Positions 19,409-32,025 of a DNA stretch of 64,000 nt are shown here, piece after piece. Within the stretch, counting starts at the first letter, position 1; every line of letters begins with the position of its first letter. The stretch is from assembly GCF_027922305.1 (NCBI RefSeq), contig NZ_BSFK01000016.1, forward strand, positions 921,175 through 985,174, in the 5' to 3' direction. This DNA comes from Methylopila jiangsuensis. GTDB lineage: Bacteria; Pseudomonadota; Alphaproteobacteria; Rhizobiales; Methylopilaceae. The notes under the pieces are model-generated. The model saw nothing but the letters and a program-made list of their open reading frames with translations, searched no databases and had not been told where the DNA came from. The translations under genes were made by a program, and so were the position numbers.

Positions 19409-19581
19409 CACCGGCGTCCGACGAAGATCGGGAGTCGAATCAAGCGCTTGGAACGAATCACGAATTTCGCTCCGATCACCGATTCGCACCGCCTTCGTTC
19501 CAGACTCGTTCCAGTTTTCGCGGGCCGCCGGGGACTCGTTTCGCGTGCATCCGCGCCGGCCCGGATGCTAAGGAACGGTGA

Positions 19582-22956
<3,375 letters not shown>

Positions 22957-22959
22957 TCC

Positions 22960-23265
22960 ATGGCGGCGGCGCGACCGGAGGAGGCTTCCCCCGATCGCGC
23001 CCGTCTCGACGTCTGGCTGTGGCGCGCACGCGTGGTCAAGACGCGGGCGCTGGCGGCGCGTCTGGCGGAATCCGGCCATGTGCGCGTCAACGGCCGGCGC
23101 ACGACCGCGCCCGGACGGGGCGTCAGGACCGGCGACGTGCTCACCATCGCGCTCGAAAGCACGGTGCGGGTGCTGCGGGTGGCCGATCTCGGCGCGCGCC
23201 GGGGGCCGCCGTCCGAAGCGCGCGGCCTGTTCGTGGAGCTGGGCGCCGCCGCGCCTCTGAACTGA
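22960..23265 (+). CDS. S4-domain RNA-binding protein (HslR/Hsp15-like)
   Basis: A 101-residue protein with an S4 RNA-binding domain: [33 protein letters not shown], the KTR...A...GHVRVNG signature of the Hsp15/HslR family. Hsp15 of E. coli rescues stalled 50S subunits carrying nascent chains. It follows the helicase after 3 nt, so the two are likely co-transcribed. Its job here is inferred only from the family. Confidence 0.88.
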   Translation: MAAARPEEASPDRARLDVWLWRARVVKTRALAARLAESGHVRVNGRRTTAPGRGVRTGDVLTIALESTVRVLRVADLGARRGPPSEARGLFVELGAAAPLN

Positions 23266-23363
23266 CCCGCCGTCCCGTTTCCGTCTGTCCGCCATGGCCG
23301 GACCCGCCCTTGCGAAGCGGAGGCGCGTCCGCTACGTCACCGGCAGCGAACCGGGAGACTGGC

Positions 23364-23702
23364 ATGACCTATGTGGTCACCGACAACTGCATCCGCTGCA
23401 AATATACGGACTGCGTCGAGGTGTGCCCCGTGGACTGCTTCTACGAAGGCGAGAACATGCTCGTCATCCATCCCGACGAGTGCATCGACTGCGGCGTGTG
23501 CGAGCCGGAATGTCCGGCCGAGGCCATCAAGCCCGACACCGAGCCGGGGCTGGAGGACTGGATCAAGCTCAACGGCGATTACGCCAAGACCTGGCCGAAC
23601 CTGACGACGCGGCGGGACCCGCTGCCGGAGGCCAAGGAGTTCGACGGCGTGCCTGACAAGCTCAAGGAGCATTTTTCGCCCGAGCCCGGCCAGGGCGACT
23701 GA
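23364..23702 (+). CDS. fdxA: 7Fe ferredoxin FdxA
   Basis: A 112-residue ferredoxin carrying a 3Fe-4S and a 4Fe-4S cluster. The cluster Cys are visible in [19 protein letters not shown] and [17 protein letters not shown]. The C-terminal part ([17 protein letters not shown]) is the usual FdxA extension. The ATG at 23364 follows a GGGAGA ribosome-binding stretch. It donates electrons to unknown partners; FdxA is often essential in this class. Third gene of the helicase-S4-fdxA run. Confidence 0.95.
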   Translation: MTYVVTDNCIRCKYTDCVEVCPVDCFYEGENMLVIHPDECIDCGVCEPECPAEAIKPDTEPGLEDWIKLNGDYAKTWPNLTTRRDPLPEAKEFDGVPDKLKEHFSPEPGQGD

Positions 23703-24054
23703 TTCCCCGCAAGCCTCCTTCGCGTCGCGGCGAAGGTGTGGCGCCCATGCGTCTGTTTCATTGATTTTTTAGTCCGTTGGTGGTAATGTGCCACAACGGT
23801 CAAAAACGACGCGCGCCGCCTTCAAAGAACGCCATCCTGGCGGTCGATCGGCTCACCAGCTGCAGCGGAACAACCTGACGGGCGCTTCGAGCGCAAGGCA
23901 GGTTTCGCGTCGTTTTTCTCTGGTTGGGCGGAGACGGCGGGCTCGAAAGCTTCGGCTTCACGATCCTCCCCTTCCGAAACACAAGGCCCGGCCCCGCGGG
24001 CCGGCGACGGTCGCGCCTCTTCAGGCGGCGCGACGACACGGAGTTCGGAGCAGC
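23703..24054. other. 352-nt gap between fdxA and carD
   Basis: No convincing gene. A short imperfect inverted repeat (GTTGGTGG around GCCACAAC) lies at about 23776-23797 and may be a weak fdxA terminator or an operator. The carD promoter must lie here but I cannot pinpoint it. The reading frame upstream of carD stays open from 23788, but codon use and composition do not look coding. Confidence 0.4.
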
Positions 24055-24636
24055 ATGACCACCAAGAAGACTTCGCAGGCCAAGCACGGGTTCAAGGCGC
24101 TGGAGCACGTGGTGTATCCGTCGCACGGCGTGGGTCAGATCATGGCGATCGAGGAGCAGGAGATCGCCGGTCACAAGCTGGAACTGTTCGTCATCAGCTT
24201 CGAAAAGGACAAGATGACGCTCCGCGTGCCGGTCGCGAAGATCGCCAGCGCCGGCATGCGCAAGCTGTCCGAACCCGCCGTGGTCGAGAAGTCGCTGGAG
24301 ACGCTGACCGGCCGCGCCCGCGTCAAGAAGACGATGTGGAGCCGCCGCGCCCAGGAGTATGAGGCCAAGATCAACTCCGGCGATCTGATCGCCATCGCCG
24401 AAGTGGTGCGCGATCTCTACCGCGCCGAGACCCAGCCGGAGCAGTCCTACAGCGAGCGCCAGCTTTACGAGTCCGCGCTCGACCGGATGATGCGCGAGCT
24501 GGCGGCGGCCGAGAAGCTGACCGACATCGAGGCCCAGAAGAAGATCGAGGGCCAGCTCGCCAAGGGCCCGCGCCGCGGCGGCAAGGTGGAAGAGGTCGAA
24601 GCCGAGGCTGAGACCGAGCAGGACGAAGCGGCCTGA
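24055..24636 (+). CDS. carD: CarD-family transcription factor
   Basis: A 193-residue protein that binds the RNA polymerase beta subunit and stabilises open complexes, mainly at rRNA and stress promoters. The N-terminal RNAP-interaction domain starts FKALEHVVYPSHGVGQIMAIEEQEIAG; the helical C-terminal DNA-binding part includes KKTMWSRRAQEYEAKINSGDLIAIAEVVRDLYRAE. It ends in an acidic Glu/Ala tail. The ATG at 24055 follows GGAG. A strong terminator begins 30 nt after the stop. Confidence 0.93.
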   Translation: MTTKKTSQAKHGFKALEHVVYPSHGVGQIMAIEEQEIAGHKLELFVISFEKDKMTLRVPVAKIASAGMRKLSEPAVVEKSLETLTGRARVKKTMWSRRAQEYEAKINSGDLIAIAEVVRDLYRAETQPEQSYSERQLYESALDRMMRELAAAEKLTDIEAQKKIEGQLAKGPRRGGKVEEVEAEAETEQDEAA

Positions 24637-24665
24637 TCTCCGCCTTTGACATCCGATGTCATGGA

Positions 24666-24692
24666 AAGCCCGGCGTTGCGCCGGGCTTTTTC
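24666..24692 (+). terminator. Intrinsic terminator after carD
   Basis: An AAGCCCGGCG-TT-GCGCCGGGCTT-like hairpin followed directly by TTTT lies 30 nt downstream of the carD stop. GC-rich stem, tiny loop and T-run are textbook for a Rho-independent terminator. Confidence 0.9.
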
Positions 24693-24942
24693 GTTTCGGC
24701 CATCTCCATTCTGTCCAAGACCTGTCGTGATAATGAAAGACGTTCGTTGTCAAAGGTTTGGCCAAGTCTGCGACGAAAGGCTGGGGGACGCCTGTCCGCA
24801 ATCCTGCGCTCGACAAGGCCTTGATTTTTATGATCACGAAACCGTGATCGACAAAATGCGTCTTCGTTTCGTCCTTTTCGCCGCCTGAGGCGTTTCTGCC
24901 CTGAACGCCGTCTGCGGACGGCTCGAGCGGGGAGGAGACGCA
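24693..24942. promoter_or_regulatory. Upstream region of the sigma-32-like gene
   Basis: About 250 nt without a gene. It carries the perfect inverted repeat GATCACG-AAAC-CGTGATC at 24832-24849, about 95 nt before the rpoH-like start, a candidate operator or leader hairpin. A GGAGGAG ribosome site sits at 24930-24938. No promoter can be called with confidence. Confidence 0.4.
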
Positions 24943-25815
<873 letters not shown>

Positions 25816-25840
25816 CGTGGCCTTAGCGGGGTCGCTCCAT

Positions 25841-25877
25841 CAAAAAGCCCGGCCTCTTTCGAGGCCGGGCTTTTTGA
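25841..25877. terminator. Bidirectional terminator between rpoH and the RTX gene
   Basis: CAAAAAGCCCGGCCTC-TTTC-GAGGCCGGGCTTTTTG: a 13-bp GC-rich stem with A-runs before and T-runs after on both strands, between two convergent genes. Confidence 0.95.
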
Positions 25878-25911
25878 TGTCGGAGGGCCGCTCCGTTTGA
25901 TCGCGATGCGG

Positions 25912-27612
25912 TCAGATGATGATCACATCGCTTGCGTCCACGTCCGTCAGGCCTGCGGCCAGCTTGGCGAAGGCGACGCGCGCGCCGGCGCCCTCGGTCC
26001 CGTCCGCGTCATAATAGAGATAGCCCGTCCGCCCATCGTAGAAGAGGTGGTCGTAGATCTCCGCGGAGCCGGCGCGTCCGCCCTGAAACGCGGTGAAGAC
26101 GGCGTCGTCCAGCGCGATGGCGTCGTCGGCGTGGCTGAAGTCTTTGATCGCGTCGATGGAGCCCAGGGCGGTGTCGAACACGAAAATGTCCTGACCCGTC
26201 CCGCCCGTCAGCACGTCCGCGTGCGCGCCGCCGTGAAGAATGTCGTCGCCGTCGCCTCCGAAGAGCCTGTCCTTGCCGCTCAGTCCCTTCAGGACGTTGT
26301 CGCCGTCACCGCCGACCACAAGGTTGCCGCGCTTGTTGCCGGTCAGGTCGATGTCGGCGAGAAAGCCGTCGAGAGAGACGCGCAGCTCCTCCACCTGCCC
26401 GTTCATCAGACGATAGCTCACCGAGGTTTCGACGACGTCGCGGCCGCCATTGGCGGATTCGACGATCGTGTCGCTCGCGTCGTCGACCCAGTAGCGGTCG
26501 TCGCCCAGCCCGCCCTGCATCCGGTCGGCGCCGCGGCCGCCATGGATCTGGTCCGACTGGGAGGAGCCGATCAGGACGTCGTCACGATCGCCGCCGCCGA
26601 TGACGATCTGGTCCGGCCGCACGCCCGTCTGCGACCAGGAGGTGAAGCGCAGGCCGCTGAGGTCCACATCCGGGGTCCCCGCGGCCGACTCCGATGGGCC
26701 GGCGCTCACCTGAAGCGTGGCGGAGCCCGCGCCCCCGCCGCTCACCAGCGCGTCCGCCGCGACGCCGGTTCCCCCGAACTGGGAGCCCAGCAGCTCCAGC
26801 CGCACGTTGGCGTCGTTGTCGCCAAGGATGATCCGTTCGATGCTGGTGAGCCGGCTTTGCGTCAGGTCGGAGGAGAAATAGACCGAGGTCGCCGTCACCG
26901 AAAGCGTGTCCACGCCCGCGCCGCCGTCGGCGTAGCCGAGATGGGGGCCTCTTGAACCGCCGTTGACGACGAACACGTCGTCGCCGTCCTGCCCTTCCAG
27001 GCCGTCGCCCTGGGGCGCCAGCGTGCTGGCGGGTTTCCAGTAAAACCCGTCGTTGCCGGCTCCGCCCTTGATGACGTCGGCCGCGGCCGATCCGACGAAG
27101 GTGTCGTTTTTCGCGGAGCCCCAGACGACGATCACGTTGGTGGGGGCCCAAGTGGTGAAGGTGAGTTCGGTGAGGTTCACCGACCCGCCGGCGACGCCCA
27201 CGCCGATTTCAAGCTGCGCGGAGCCGCCGGTGGACGACAGCGCGAGGCCGCGTGCGAAAGCCGAGTCGTTCAGCTGCGACAGGTTGATCTGCGCGTGGGA
27301 GCCGCCGGACAGCTCGAGGGCTTCGATGGAGCGCACGTCGGCGTTGAGCAGGCCGACCAGGTCTCCCGTGATCGCAAGCGTGTCGTAGCCCAGGCCGCCG
27401 TGGAACACGCTGTCAGTGGTCGTCGAGAAGAAGTCCAGCTCAAGCCGATCGTCGCCCGCGCCGCCGTACAGATTATCGACGGCCCTGTCGCCGTGCTCGA
27501 CGCTGACGAGCCGGTCGTCGCCGTTCCGGCCGTAGATGTCCTGAGGCGAGGGTCTGCTTTCGTCGCCGCGAAGATCGTCGGCGCCGGACGTTCCGATAAG
27601 GCGAGCGGACAT
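25912..27612 (-). CDS. RTX (hemolysin-type calcium-binding repeat) protein
   Basis: A 566-residue protein built of Gly/Asp-rich nonapeptide repeats that bind calcium and fold after type I secretion. Repeats appear at the N terminus (NLYGGAGDDRLELD), centre (VIKGGAGNDGF, VLIGSSQSDQIHGGRGADRMQGGLGDDRYWVDD) and C terminus (NVLKGLSGKDRLFGGDGDDILHGG, DVLTGGTGQDIFVFD). The end (SIDAIKDFSHADDAIALDDAVF onward) is the usual uncleaved secretion-signal region. There is no protease or lipase motif, so it may be structural or adhesive. No type I secretion genes are nearby. Confidence 0.9.
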   Translation of the reverse strand: MSARLIGTSGADDLRGDESRPSPQDIYGRNGDDRLVSVEHGDRAVDNLYGGAGDDRLELDFFSTTTDSVFHGGLGYDTLAITGDLVGLLNADVRSIEALELSGGSHAQINLSQLNDSAFARGLALSSTGGSAQLEIGVGVAGGSVNLTELTFTTWAPTNVIVVWGSAKNDTFVGSAAADVIKGGAGNDGFYWKPASTLAPQGDGLEGQDGDDVFVVNGGSRGPHLGYADGGAGVDTLSVTATSVYFSSDLTQSRLTSIERIILGDNDANVRLELLGSQFGGTGVAADALVSGGGAGSATLQVSAGPSESAAGTPDVDLSGLRFTSWSQTGVRPDQIVIGGGDRDDVLIGSSQSDQIHGGRGADRMQGGLGDDRYWVDDASDTIVESANGGRDVVETSVSYRLMNGQVEELRVSLDGFLADIDLTGNKRGNLVVGGDGDNVLKGLSGKDRLFGGDGDDILHGGAHADVLTGGTGQDIFVFDTALGSIDAIKDFSHADDAIALDDAVFTAFQGGRAGSAEIYDHLFYDGRTGYLYYDADGTEGAGARVAFAKLAAGLTDVDASDVIII

Positions 27613-27789
27613 GGGAGCCTCTTGGGCCGACAGGACGGTTGCGCCGTCAGCCTTCGAGGCGGCGGCCGGCCGCGCGATGCGCGAGCCGGAGCCATGCTAC
27701 ATGCGGATCACGGGTTTCAAACCGGCCGCATGAAGAGAGTTTTAAATCAATCTTAACGATCGACAGTGACGGCGGCCCGGCCCCCGCCG

Positions 27790-29145
27790 TCAGGGCTGCG
27801 GCGGGGGCGCGCCGGCGGAGGCGTTCTGCCAGGCGGCGAAGGCGTCGGCGAAGGCCTGGGCGCCGGGCGTGCCCTTCTCCAGCGTCAGCACGGCGCGGCG
27901 GCCGTTGTCGTAGAGGATCGGGATGTCGATCCAGCCGCGGTCGCGCAGAAGCTGCTCGTTGATCACGCGCTCGTTGTCGATACTCGACAGGCCGATCAGG
28001 AAGAAGCCGCTGGTCACCCGCACCGACAGGCCCTGCACCGGCGCGCCGCGGGCGGCCTCGTCGGTCTTCATCAGGATGCCCGGCACGTTGGCGACGCCGG
28101 CGTTGGCGAAGTTCTCCGGCAGCTTGAACTGGATCTCCACCGTGTGGCTGGCGGGCAGGGTGCTGTCCACGTTGCGGCGGATCACGATCGAGGCGCGGAT
28201 GCCGCGGGCGGGCACCTCGGCGTCGCCGCGCAGCGCAAGCTCCAGCGGCTGGCCCTGGCCGGCGGAGACCGATTCGGTGCGCCACACCACGGTTCCATCC
28301 ACCTGATCGCCGGACTTCTGGTCCGAGCCTTCCTCGTAGAGGATGGCGCGCTGGGCCACGAGCGCCCCGGCGGCCGGCTGGGACGGAGCGGCGGACTGCG
28401 GAGCCGTCTGGGGTTGCGCCTCCGGCGGGACGGCCGCCGACGGCTCGGGCGCGCGCGCCACGTCCGTCTGCGCCGGCTGGTCCGCGGGCGGCGGCTCGGT
28501 GGCCGCCGGGGCGTCGTCGCTCAGCAGCCGGTCGTCGGATTTGGTCTGGCCGTTGGTCGTGGCGGGCTCCGGCGTCGACGGCTCTTTCGGAACGTCCACG
28601 GCCGCGGTCTCGGTGGCCCCGCCGCCGAACAGGCCGGCGATCTGCTCCCGGCCCGCGACGCCGACCAGCGCGGCGGCGATCAGCGCCAGCGCGGCGATGG
28701 CGACGAGCGGCTTGCGCTTGGAGCCGGCGGGTCGATCGTCCTTGGCGCCGGCGGCGCGGATGATGGGGCGGCCGTCGGCGCGGGTCTCGGGGCCGCGGCG
28801 CGGCGGCGCGGCCCGTTCGGCGGCCGCGGCGCGGGCCTCGTCCTGCGCGGGCTGCGGCTCCGGCGCGGGCGCCCGGCGCGGCGGCTCCGCCGGCCGGCGC
28901 GGCGCGGGCGGCGCTGCGGCGGGTTCGGGCGCCGCCGGCTGCTGTTCGTCCTCGATCCTGCGGATCGCGTCCTCGAGCTGCATCCGCTCGCGCGAGATGT
29001 CCTCCTCCGACAAGGGAGGGTCGATGCTGCGCAACTGCCTGATGATGGCGGCGCGGGCGCGCTCATAGACCGCGCGCCGGTTTTCTCCGGTTTTCTCCGG
29101 AAGGCCCGCGACTGCGCGCGAGAGTACTGGATAATAGTCCGCCAT
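27790..29145 (-). CDS. Uncharacterised single-pass membrane protein, Pro-rich linker
   Basis: A 451-residue protein in three parts: a short N-terminal helical domain (DYYPVLSRAVAGLPEKTGENRR onward, residues 1-65), a Pro/Ala/Arg-rich linker (about 70-145) and one membrane helix (about 147-164, PLVAIAALALIAAALVGVAG), then a second linker and a C-terminal folded domain (about 290-440, with AILYEEG, GTVVWRTESVSAGQGQPLELALRGDAEVPARG). Layout suggests a cytoplasmic N terminus and a periplasmic C-terminal domain. I recall similar proteins near purA in this order but know no function. Minus strand, 65 nt before purA's stop. Confidence 0.7.
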   Translation of the reverse strand: MADYYPVLSRAVAGLPEKTGENRRAVYERARAAIIRQLRSIDPPLSEEDISRERMQLEDAIRRIEDEQQPAAPEPAAAPPAPRRPAEPPRRAPAPEPQPAQDEARAAAAERAAPPRRGPETRADGRPIIRAAGAKDDRPAGSKRKPLVAIAALALIAAALVGVAGREQIAGLFGGGATETAAVDVPKEPSTPEPATTNGQTKSDDRLLSDDAPAATEPPPADQPAQTDVARAPEPSAAVPPEAQPQTAPQSAAPSQPAAGALVAQRAILYEEGSDQKSGDQVDGTVVWRTESVSAGQGQPLELALRGDAEVPARGIRASIVIRRNVDSTLPASHTVEIQFKLPENFANAGVANVPGILMKTDEAARGAPVQGLSVRVTSGFFLIGLSSIDNERVINEQLLRDRGWIDIPILYDNGRRAVLTLEKGTPGAQAFADAFAAWQNASAGAPPPQP

Positions 29146-29210
29146 GACTCACGACATAAGCCAGGCTTCCGCGCGCGTCGATGGCGCGGAAGACACGGGT
29201 CCGAAGTTAT

Positions 29211-30503
29211 TCAGTCTTCGAACGGATCGGCCACAAGAATCGTGTCGGCGCGCTCCGGAGACGTGGACACGAGCGCGATCGGGCATTCGATCAGCTCCTC
29301 CACCCGGCGGACATATTTGATGGCCTGCGCCGGCAGGTCGGCCCAGGACCGGGCGCCGGCGGTGGTGCCCTCCCAGCCGGCGATGGTCTCGTAGATCGGC
29401 TGGACGCGGGCCTGCGAGCCCTGGCTCGCGGGCAGGCGGTCGATGCGCTGGCCGTCCAGCTCGTAGCCGACGCAGACCTTGATCTCGTCGAGGCCGTCCA
29501 GCACGTCGAGCTTGGTCAGCGCGATGCCGTCGATGCCGGAGACGCTCGCGGTCTGGCGCAGCGCCACCGCGTCCAGCCAGCCGCAGCGGCGCGGGCGCCC
29601 GGTCACGGTGCCGAACTCGCGGCCGCGTTCGCCGAGGCGCTTGCCGATCTCGTCGGTCAGCTCGGTGGGGAAGGGGCCTTCGCCGACGCGGGTGGTGTAG
29701 GCCTTGGCGATGCCGAGCACGTAGCCGATGGCGCGGGGGCCGAGGCCCGAGCCGGTGGCGGCCTGGCCCGCGGTGGTGTTGGACGAGGTCACGAACGGAT
29801 AGGTGCCGTGGTCCACGTCCAGCAGCGCCCCTTGCGCGCCCTCGAACAGGATGCGGTCGCCGGCGCGGCGGCGGCGCTCCAGCAGCTCCCAGGTGGCGGC
29901 GACGTAGGGCAGCACCTTCGGCGCGGCGGAGGCCAGCTCGTCATAGATCGCGTCCACCGTCAGCTCGGGCAGGCCGAAGCCCCGGCGCAGCGCGTTGTGG
30001 TGGCTGAGCAGGCGCTCGATCTTGGGGCGCAGCGTGGGCAGGTTGGCGAGATCGCGCAGGCGGATGGCGCGGCGGCCCACCTTGTCCTCATAGGCCGGGC
30101 CGATGCCGCGCTTGGTGGTGCCGATGCGCGTGCCCTCGCTGGAGCTTTCGCGCAGGGCGTCCAGCTCCTGATGCACGGACAGGATCAGCGTGGCGTTCTC
30201 GGCCACCTTCAGCGTGTCCGGCGTCAGCTCCACGCCCTGGCCCTGCAGGCGGGTTATCTCGTCCGCGAGCGCGTGCGGGTCCACCACCACGCCGTTGCCG
30301 ATCACCGACAGCTTGCCCTTGCGCACCACGCCGGAGGGCAGCAGGCTGAGCTTGTAGGTGACGCCGTCGATCACGAGGGTGTGGCCGGCGTTGTGCCCGC
30401 CCTGGAACCGCACGACCACGTCGGCCTTTTCCGACAGCCAGTCGACGATCTTGCCCTTGCCTTCGTCGCCCCACTGGGCGCCGACCACGACGACGTTCGC
30501 CAT
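29211..30503 (-). CDS. purA: Adenylosuccinate synthetase PurA
   Basis: A 430-residue enzyme that joins IMP and aspartate with GTP on the way to AMP. The P-loop is at the N terminus ([20 protein letters not shown]), followed by [13 protein letters not shown], the [15 protein letters not shown] loop, [14 protein letters not shown] and the [15 protein letters not shown] block. The ATG at 30503 gives the standard family length; longer in-frame extensions are upstream non-coding sequence. A terminator-like hairpin lies only 31 nt upstream of the start codon (see 30532-30565). Confidence 0.98.
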   Translation of the reverse strand: MANVVVVGAQWGDEGKGKIVDWLSEKADVVVRFQGGHNAGHTLVIDGVTYKLSLLPSGVVRKGKLSVIGNGVVVDPHALADEITRLQGQGVELTPDTLKVAENATLILSVHQELDALRESSSEGTRIGTTKRGIGPAYEDKVGRRAIRLRDLANLPTLRPKIERLLSHHNALRRGFGLPELTVDAIYDELASAAPKVLPYVAATWELLERRRRAGDRILFEGAQGALLDVDHGTYPFVTSSNTTAGQAATGSGLGPRAIGYVLGIAKAYTTRVGEGPFPTELTDEIGKRLGERGREFGTVTGRPRRCGWLDAVALRQTASVSGIDGIALTKLDVLDGLDEIKVCVGYELDGQRIDRLPASQGSQARVQPIYETIAGWEGTTAGARSWADLPAQAIKYVRRVEELIECPIALVSTSPERADTILVADPFED

Positions 30504-30531
30504 TTCCAGTCCTCTCCGGCCATGACTCCGG

Positions 30532-30565
30532 GCAAAAAAAGACCCCGGCTCGGGAGAGCCGGGGT
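30532..30565 (-). terminator. Hairpin plus U-run just upstream of purA
   Basis: Read on the minus strand: a 9-bp perfect stem (ACCCCGGCT at 30542-30550 with AGCCGGGGT at 30557-30565, loop of 6) followed by seven T residues (30534-30540). It terminates minus-strand transcription, yet no minus-strand gene lies upstream; the neighbour is the divergent glyoxalase. It could be a purA leader attenuator, the end of a small RNA or a relic. Confidence 0.75.
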
Positions 30566-30726
30566 TCTCCCGCGGCTTGCTATCGGATCGAGGCCGCCAA
30601 GGCAAGGCGCCGCGCGTCGTCCCGTTCTTCGGGACGCAGAACGAGGTTTGCATCAGCGCCCATGGCGTGGCGGAAGCGGCGGGCCGATATTGCGTGAACG
30701 CCATTCGAGCTCAAGGAGATGTCGCC

Positions 30727-31611
30727 ATGGCCGTCCCGTCCGCCGCCCCGCGAAGCGCGGCGTCCACGCTGCCCGCCGGCCTCGCGCTCGGCGTCGCCGA
30801 ACTCGCGGTTTCGAGCCTGCCGCGCTCGGTCGCGTTCTACGAGCGCGTGGTGGGCCTCCGCCGCCTGTCCCAGGAGCCCGGCGTGGCGGAGCTGGGCGGC
30901 ACCGGCGGCCCCGCCGTTCTCCGTCTCGTGGAGCGCCCGGGCGCGGCCCCGAAGCCGCGAGAGGCCGCGGGCCTGTTCCATGTGGCGATCCTGCTGCCGG
31001 AGCGGCGCAACCTCGCGATCACGCTGGCGCGGCTCGTCCGGGAGCGGCTGCGCATCGGCGCGTCCGACCATCTGGTGAGCGAGGCGCTCTATCTGGACGA
31101 CCCGGACGGCAACGGGATCGAGATCTACCGCGACCGGCCGCGGGGAGAATGGACGTATCGCGCGGGCGAGATCGCCATGGCCACCGAGCCTCTGGACGCT
31201 GAAGCGCTGCTCGACCTGCTTGCGCCGGGCGTCGATCTCGACGCCGCCCAGCCGGCGGGAACCCGCGTCGGCCACATCCATCTGCAGGTGGGCGATCTCG
31301 CCGCCGCCCGCGCGTTCTGGATCGACGCGATCGGCTTCGAGCCGACCACCACCTATCCGGGCGCGGTCTTCATGAGCGCCGGCGGCTATCACCACCACCT
31401 CGCCGCCAATGTCTGGGCGAGCCGGGGGCGCGGCCCCGCGCCGGAGGGCTCCACCGGGCTGCTCAGCTTCGAGGCGATCCTGCCGGACGCGGCGGCGGTG
31501 GAGGCGCTGGCGACGCGCCTCGACGCCCGCGGCGTGGCCTACCAGCGCGACGAGGACGCGCTGCGCGTCGCCGACCCGTGGGGAACGACCATCGTGTTCG
31601 TGGTGGGGTGA
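30727..31611 (+). CDS. Two-domain glyoxalase/catechol-2,3-dioxygenase-like (VOC) protein
   Basis: A 294-residue protein with two vicinal-oxygen-chelate modules. Metal ligands are likely in GLFHVAILLPER, the DDPDGNGIEIYRDRP segment that is characteristic of CatE-type extradiol dioxygenases, and VGHIHLQVGDLAAARAFWID with SAGGYHHHLAANVW in the second module. The ATG at 30727 has AAGGAG 8 nt upstream. It is monocistronic, divergent from purA. Its substrate is unknown; CatE/YfiE-like proteins are the nearest relatives I recognise. The tracrRNA gene lies 58 nt downstream on the other strand. Confidence 0.85.
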   Translation: MAVPSAAPRSAASTLPAGLALGVAELAVSSLPRSVAFYERVVGLRRLSQEPGVAELGGTGGPAVLRLVERPGAAPKPREAAGLFHVAILLPERRNLAITLARLVRERLRIGASDHLVSEALYLDDPDGNGIEIYRDRPRGEWTYRAGEIAMATEPLDAEALLDLLAPGVDLDAAQPAGTRVGHIHLQVGDLAAARAFWIDAIGFEPTTTYPGAVFMSAGGYHHHLAANVWASRGRGPAPEGSTGLLSFEAILPDAAAVEALATRLDARGVAYQRDEDALRVADPWGTTIVFVVG

Positions 31612-31668
31612 CGCACGGTGAAGCGGCCAAGCCACATTCAAGGCCGTGCCGACCGTTGTTTCGCCAAC

Positions 31669-31746
31669 AAAAAAGGCGACGCCGGAGCGTCGCCCTTATC
31701 TGGTGCGTACTGACGCTTGTTAACCGCCAGACCGCAATCTCTGAGA
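31669..31746 (-). ncRNA. tracrRNA of the type II-C CRISPR system
   Basis: Anti-repeat at 31719-31745: minus-strand CTCAGAGATTGCGGTC is identical over 16 nt to the plus strand of the repeat, and the next nucleotides (TGGCGGTTAAC) still pair with the crRNA repeat start through G-U wobbles and one bulged U. A small nexus hairpin GCGT-CAGT-ACGC follows (31705-31716), then an 8-bp terminator stem GGCGACGC-TCCG-GCGTCGCC (31675-31694) and six T residues (31669-31674). The promoter is TTGACG (31774-31779) and TATCCT (31752-31757), spacing 16, placing the 5' end near 31746. The RNA is thus about 78 nt: anti-repeat, nexus and terminator. It is divergent from cas9. Confidence 0.9.
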
Positions 31747-31751
31747 GCTTC

Positions 31752-31779
31752 AGGATAGTCGTTCTGAGATTGGCGTCAA
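31752..31779 (-). promoter_or_regulatory. tracrRNA promoter
   Basis: Minus-strand -35 TTGACG (31774-31779, 5 of 6 consensus), 16-nt spacer, -10 TATCCT (31752-31757, 4 of 6). The predicted start is about 7 nt downstream, exactly at the beginning of the anti-repeat. Confidence 0.75.
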
Positions 31780-32025
31780 GCGCGAAAATGCGCGGCGATC
31801 TAGAATGAACTTTATGGTTGCGCAGCTGCAGGTGTTGAGGGAGATTTTGAAAAACCAATTCGTCTCAAAGGTATAGCTCTCCATAGATCGGAGCGCCCGC
31901 TCCGGTGAACAACAAAGGAGCGGTTGGCGATCAAGCCGTTGGGCCCTCGGGGGAGGGGACGGTTGCAGTCGATGCATCGATCGCGCGACCCCGGAGAGAT
32001 AAGAAATAAAGGGGGGGACTTCGGC
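31780..32025. promoter_or_regulatory. cas9 upstream region
   Basis: It holds a possible plus-strand promoter (TTGAAA at 31847-31852, TATAGC at 31872-31877, spacing 19) and a palindrome CGGAGCG-CC-CGCTCCG at 31889-31904 that could be an operator. An AAAGGAG precedes a TTG at 31924 that is in frame with cas9 but too close to it for a good start. A G-rich stretch before ATG 32026 serves as the ribosome site. Confidence 0.45.

Noticed and set aside
23788..24054. An N-terminal extension of CarD by 89 residues.
   Set aside because: No family member has it; the ATG at 24055 has a GGAG site and starts at the conserved domain.
24646..24888. An 80-codon frame between carD and the sigma factor.
   Set aside because: It starts inside the carD terminator and runs through the GATCACG inverted repeat; no coding character.
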